A stretch of DNA of 7,144 nucleotides from positions 1 through 7,144 of the forward strand of contig JALOAQ010000131.1 of the NCBI GenBank assembly GCA_023228725.1, written 5' to 3'. How positions within the stretch are numbered: the stretch's first letter is position 1; each line of letters starts with the position of its first letter. The position numbers were made by a program, and so were the translations under genes. The notes beneath the pieces were generated by a model, which was not told the DNA's origin, did not search any database, and was given only the letters and a program-made list of their open reading frames with translations. Origin of the DNA: Bacteroidales bacterium. Its GTDB lineage: Bacteria; Bacteroidota; Bacteroidia; Bacteroidales; ML635J-15. Below are positions 5,611 to 7,144 of this stretch, in pieces.

Positions 5611-5620
5611 TGCATAATTA

Positions 5621-5881
5621 TTAACCACAAAAAACTTTATCCATATCAATATCGTAAAAATCGCAAATTGCACACATTCTAACAGCGATACAATCCGTTT
5701 TCAAATTGCACTTATAAAAACCTTTTGCATCAAGGTAATCCTTAATCAATTCCTGGAACTCATCAATATTTTGTGTGGAAATAAACATAACTATATCATT
5801 ATATTCTTCTCCGTCAAACTTCTCCCACTTCCATTCCACATCACACTCTTTTATAAACTTATACAATTCTAAATCTGTCAT
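5621..5881 (-). CDS. Small acidic protein, unknown function (mobile-element type)
   Basis: An 86-residue protein starting MTDLELYKFIKECDVEWKW, with a probable strand NDIVMFIS, a helix NIDEFQELIKDYLD and a C-terminal IAVRMCAICDFYDIDMDKVF. The arrangement (VEW-x-W near the start, an LIKDYL helix, 'ICDFY-x-ID' near the end) is like small hypothetical proteins I associate with phage and conjugative elements of gut Bacteroidota, though I cannot give a family name. It has five cysteines (C13, C58, C64, C70, C73) without an obvious metal-binding spacing, except perhaps the later ones. The ATG is preceded by AAAATTTAGAGTT, nearly identical to the leader of two other genes in this operon, which supports the start. 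Confidence 0.75.
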   Translation of the reverse strand: MTDLELYKFIKECDVEWKWEKFDGEEYNDIVMFISTQNIDEFQELIKDYLDAKGFYKCNLKTDCIAVRMCAICDFYDIDMDKVFCG

Positions 5882-5949
5882 AACTCTAAATTTTAAATTA
5901 ATACTAAAAACTCAACACTAAAAATTCTTTCAACTTTTAACTTTTAACT
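5882..5949 (-). repeat. Degenerate heptad repeat spacer (GTTAAAA type)
   Basis: On the minus strand the spacer begins GTTAAAA, GTTAAAA, GTTGAAA, with the first TAA being the stop codon of the 59-residue gene. It then decays into T/A/G-rich 7-mers (GAATTTT, TAGTGTT, GAGTTTT, TAGTATT) before the AAAATTTAGAGTT leader of the gene at 5881. The first three units are clear; the rest are suggestive. Confidence 0.6.
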
Positions 5950-6123
5950 GACTTGTATGTACTCCGCAAACACCTTATCCACCCCCACACCATAATCCTT
6001 AGCTAACATACACTTCAATTCTTCCATTAACTTCATATCCGAAAATTCCGCAATCCTAACCACGTCCAACAACCTACTATTACTCCCGTATATCATAATC
6101 TTATTAACAAAAACATTTTTCAC
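5944..6123 (-). CDS. Small protein (59 residues) with a GTG start, unknown function
   Basis: The frame encodes MKNVFVNKIMIYGSNSRLL... (GTG read as Met) and ends ...DKVFAEYIQVS. It looks like a soluble helical protein (residues 21-50: VVRIAEFSDMKLMEELKCMLAKDYGVGVDK). An internal ATG at 6096 would give 50 residues, but the GTG at 6123 is preceded by AAAGTTTAGAATT, almost the same leader as AAAATTTAGAATT before the ATG at 6827 and AAAATTTAGAGTT before the ATG at 5881. That three-way agreement is the reason for choosing GTG. The stop codon lies inside the following heptad repeat. The gene sits between the helicase-loader gene and the 86-residue gene in the operon. No family is recognised. Confidence 0.68.
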   Translation of the reverse strand: MKNVFVNKIMIYGSNSRLLDVVRIAEFSDMKLMEELKCMLAKDYGVGVDKVFAEYIQVS

Positions 6124-6142
6124 AATTCTAAACTTTAATTTC

Positions 6143-6170
6143 TTTTAACTTTTAACTTTTAACTTTTAAC
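6143..6170 (-). repeat. Perfect heptad tandem repeat, four copies of GTTAAAA
   Basis: Four identical 7-nt units (GTTAAAA on the minus strand, 6170-6164, 6163-6157, 6156-6150, 6149-6143) follow directly after the TGA stop of the helicase-loader gene and precede the start region of the 59-residue gene. Confidence 0.92.
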
Positions 6171-6827
6171 TCAATTCCTCAAAGACTTACTTGTAAAATC
6201 AATCGTAACCGTCTTCTTAATCAACCTATCAAAAGCACGTTTGCCATACATCGCATACAACGCTTCATCACTTAGATTAGTCGTTACAAACAACGCTTTG
6301 TTGTTGTCTTCAGAAGCATTTATTAACCACTCTACAGGATTAAACTTCTCGCCGTAGTTATTAACTTTCATTTCAACACCAATTTCGTCAAGCAAAATAT
6401 GCCTGCGTTGACTAACTTTATCAAAAACAGTTTCGTTGCTTTCTCGTGGATTTATTATCTTGTGTAAATCGTAGCACGACACTGGAAACACTTCCAAATT
6501 TCTCAAAGTATAAACAGTAGGAATTATCTTTTTCAAAATAATACTCTTTCCAACTCCTGGACCACCAGACAACAGCAAACCCTTGCCCTGCGTATCTTTC
6601 AAGTATTCTCTTAACTTTTCGTATTCAGGTAAAAATACAAAACTTTCTTCTGTAATACTACTGTCATACTGAAGAAAACATTGTTTTACAAACTCATCTA
6701 TCCACTCATTAGACTGTTTTAAAAAGTATTCAGGCACGTAATTAACACGCCTGCTAATCTTATTTTTCAAATTAGCAACCGCCAAAACCGCCTTAACTTC
6801 ATTTTGTAAACTCTTTATTTGTCCCAT
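6171..6827 (-). CDS. DnaC/IstB-type AAA+ ATPase, probable replicative helicase loader of a mobile element
   Basis: A 218-residue AAA+ protein. It has Walker A GGPGVGKS (88-95, K94 binding phosphate), Walker B HILLDEIG (143-150, D147/E148), a sensor-1 segment LFVTTNLSDE (179-188) and a C-terminal YGKRAFDRL (194-202) that should supply the arginine finger (R201 or R197). This is the layout of DnaC-like helicase loaders, which deliver the replicative DNA helicase to an origin or initiator. The roughly 85-residue N-terminal region would be the helicase-contact part and is diverged. IstB-type transposition helpers share the domain, but no transposase is present, and the upstream partner is a winged-helix initiator-like protein, which favours a replication role in a phage or integrative element. 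The start is set by ATG next to the leader TTTAGAATT. Confidence 0.88.
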   Translation of the reverse strand: MGQIKSLQNEVKAVLAVANLKNKISRRVNYVPEYFLKQSNEWIDEFVKQCFLQYDSSITEESFVFLPEYEKLREYLKDTQGKGLLLSGGPGVGKSIILKKIIPTVYTLRNLEVFPVSCYDLHKIINPRESNETVFDKVSQRRHILLDEIGVEMKVNNYGEKFNPVEWLINASEDNNKALFVTTNLSDEALYAMYGKRAFDRLIKKTVTIDFTSKSLRN

Positions 6828-6834
6828 AATTCTA

Positions 6835-6876
6835 AATTTTTAATTCTTCATTCTTAATTCTTAATTCTTAATTCTA
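6835..6876 (-). repeat. Heptad tandem repeat (AAGAATT type) filling the whole intergenic gap
   Basis: Read on the minus strand: TAGAATT, AAGAATT, AAGAATT, AAGAATG, AAGAATT, AAAAATT, and then TAGAATT (6834-6828) directly before the ATG at 6827. The first unit contains the TAG stop codon of the upstream gene. The distance from the first base of that stop codon to the base before the next start is 49 nt, exactly seven units. Confidence 0.9.
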
Positions 6877-7143
6877 CAACTTTTTCATTCTCTTTTTCAT
6901 CTCCTCAAACTCACTCCCAATCACTTCTTTTTGTTTTTTTCGACTACTACGGTCGTTTTCGGTAGTTGAGTGTAGTCGAAACTTTGAAACGCCACCCTTT
7001 TCATATCTTTTATAAATTTCACTCTCCAAAATCTCCACAAAAGTCCCCAACTTCTTCTCTGTTACATAACACCGCACATACCCAACTTTCTCCAACTTTT
7101 GCAAAAAAGTACGTGTTTCTTTGTGCGACAAATCAAGTATATC
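6874..7143 (-). CDS. Winged-helix replication-initiator-like protein, 5'-truncated by the window edge
   Basis: The frame is open to the right edge of the window; 89 C-terminal residues are visible, from DILDLSHKETRTFLQ. A TTG at 7131 is not the true start. The visible start region, LSHKETRTFLQKLEKVGYVRCYVTEKKLGTFVEI, reads as the recognition helix and wing of a winged helix-turn-helix like those in phage and element replication proteins (DnaD-like or replisome organisers), where a helix 'KxxRxFLxxLExxG' precedes a 'xxGTxxxI' wing. It directly precedes the helicase-loader gene, the usual initiator-loader order. The tail is charged (EEMKKRMKKL) and includes a 44-nt REP-like palindrome (6938-6981) translated as FRLHSTTENDRSSR. 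The function is inferred from the partial domain and context. Confidence 0.62.
   Translation of the reverse strand, partial: DILDLSHKETRTFLQKLEKVGYVRCYVTEKKLGTFVEILESEIYKRYEKGGVSKFRLHSTTENDRSSRKKQKEVIGSEFEEMKKRMKKL
6938..6981. repeat. REP-like palindrome embedded in a coding region
   Basis: TTTCGACTAC (6938-6947) and GTAGTCGAAA (6972-6981) are perfect 10-bp inverted arms; a second nested pairing, ACTAC (6946-6950) with GTAGT (6962-6966), gives an alternative inner hairpin. The sequence GGTAGTTGAGTGTAGTCGAAA-type resembles dispersed 'TTCGACT...CTCAA' palindromic repeats I recall from Bacteroidota genomes. It lies in frame within the tail of the winged-helix gene. Confidence 0.72.
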
Positions 7144-7144
7144 G

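Noticed and set aside
5351..5617. 88-codon plus-strand frame with a hydrophobic N-terminus that looks like a membrane protein
   Set aside because: It is the reverse of the zinc-ribbon-like gene, which has better start spacing and operon position; the hydrophobicity comes from the complement of Lys/Arg/Asn-rich codons.
5578..5673. N-terminal extension of the zinc-ribbon-like gene (MQFAIFTILIWIKFF...), which would look like a signal or membrane segment
   Set aside because: It overlaps the preceding gene by 53 nt in another frame; the ATG at 5577 has a Shine-Dalgarno-like AGGAAAG and normal spacing.
6171..6827. IstB helper of an IS21-type insertion sequence
   Set aside because: No IstA transposase or terminal repeats are visible; the neighbouring initiator-like gene fits a helicase loader better.
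4818..6876. Heptad repeats as a possible CRISPR array
   Set aside because: The units are 7 nt, directly adjacent and without unique spacers of 25-40 nt.
1..7144. tRNA or rRNA genes as an integration site
   Set aside because: I saw no cloverleaf-like segment, T-loop motif or CCA-adjacent acceptor in any intergenic region of the window.

Overview
The window looks like a chromosomal segment of a Bacteroidota bacterium. It is AT-rich, most starts have A/T-rich upstream sequence without a clear Shine-Dalgarno site, ribosomal protein S1 has a long acidic N-terminal extension and six S1 repeats, and two promoters match the Bacteroidota form TTG-N19-TAnnTTTG. A DUF5618-like gene, a family I know mainly from Bacteroidota, agrees. 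The sequence does not settle the order or genus.

Region 1 (1-3333) is host housekeeping DNA. A 5'-truncated panB (ketopantoate hydroxymethyltransferase) and an RluA-family pseudouridine synthase form a plus-strand pair with a 6-nt gap. They converge on rpsA, read from the minus strand, with a shared bidirectional terminator (1243-1281). The rpsA promoter is at 3304-3333, and another bidirectional terminator (3421-3449) insulates it from the genes upstream.

Region 2 (3408-4730), all minus strand, looks accessory: a DUF5618-like protein, a 52-residue lysine-rich protein, and a 133-residue protein that resembles phage-associated BECR-fold (PBECR-type) nucleases. These genes are separated by spacers holding a near-perfect 20-bp inverted repeat, a 9-bp palindrome, and a well-formed promoter that faces the opposite way with no gene in front of it.

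Region 3 (4732-7144), also minus strand, reads as an early/replication operon of a prophage or other mobile element. In order of transcription: a winged-helix replication-initiator-like protein (cut by the window edge), a DnaC/IstB-type AAA+ helicase loader, a 59-residue GTG-start protein, an 86-residue protein, a zinc-ribbon-like protein, a phage-type MGMFD protein, a 57-residue helix-turn-helix protein translationally coupled to it, and a 25-residue basic peptide. Several genes are under 60 codons and are supported by operon spacing, overlapping stop/start codons and upstream signals.

The most unusual feature is that four spacers of this operon consist of 7-nt tandem repeats of different sequence (AAGAATT, GTTAAAA, AGTTGAA types). 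The repeats often begin on the stop codon of one gene and in one case run in exact phase up to the next start. A REP-like palindrome is also embedded in frame in the tail of the initiator-like gene. The other end of the element and its integrase, if any, lie outside the window.
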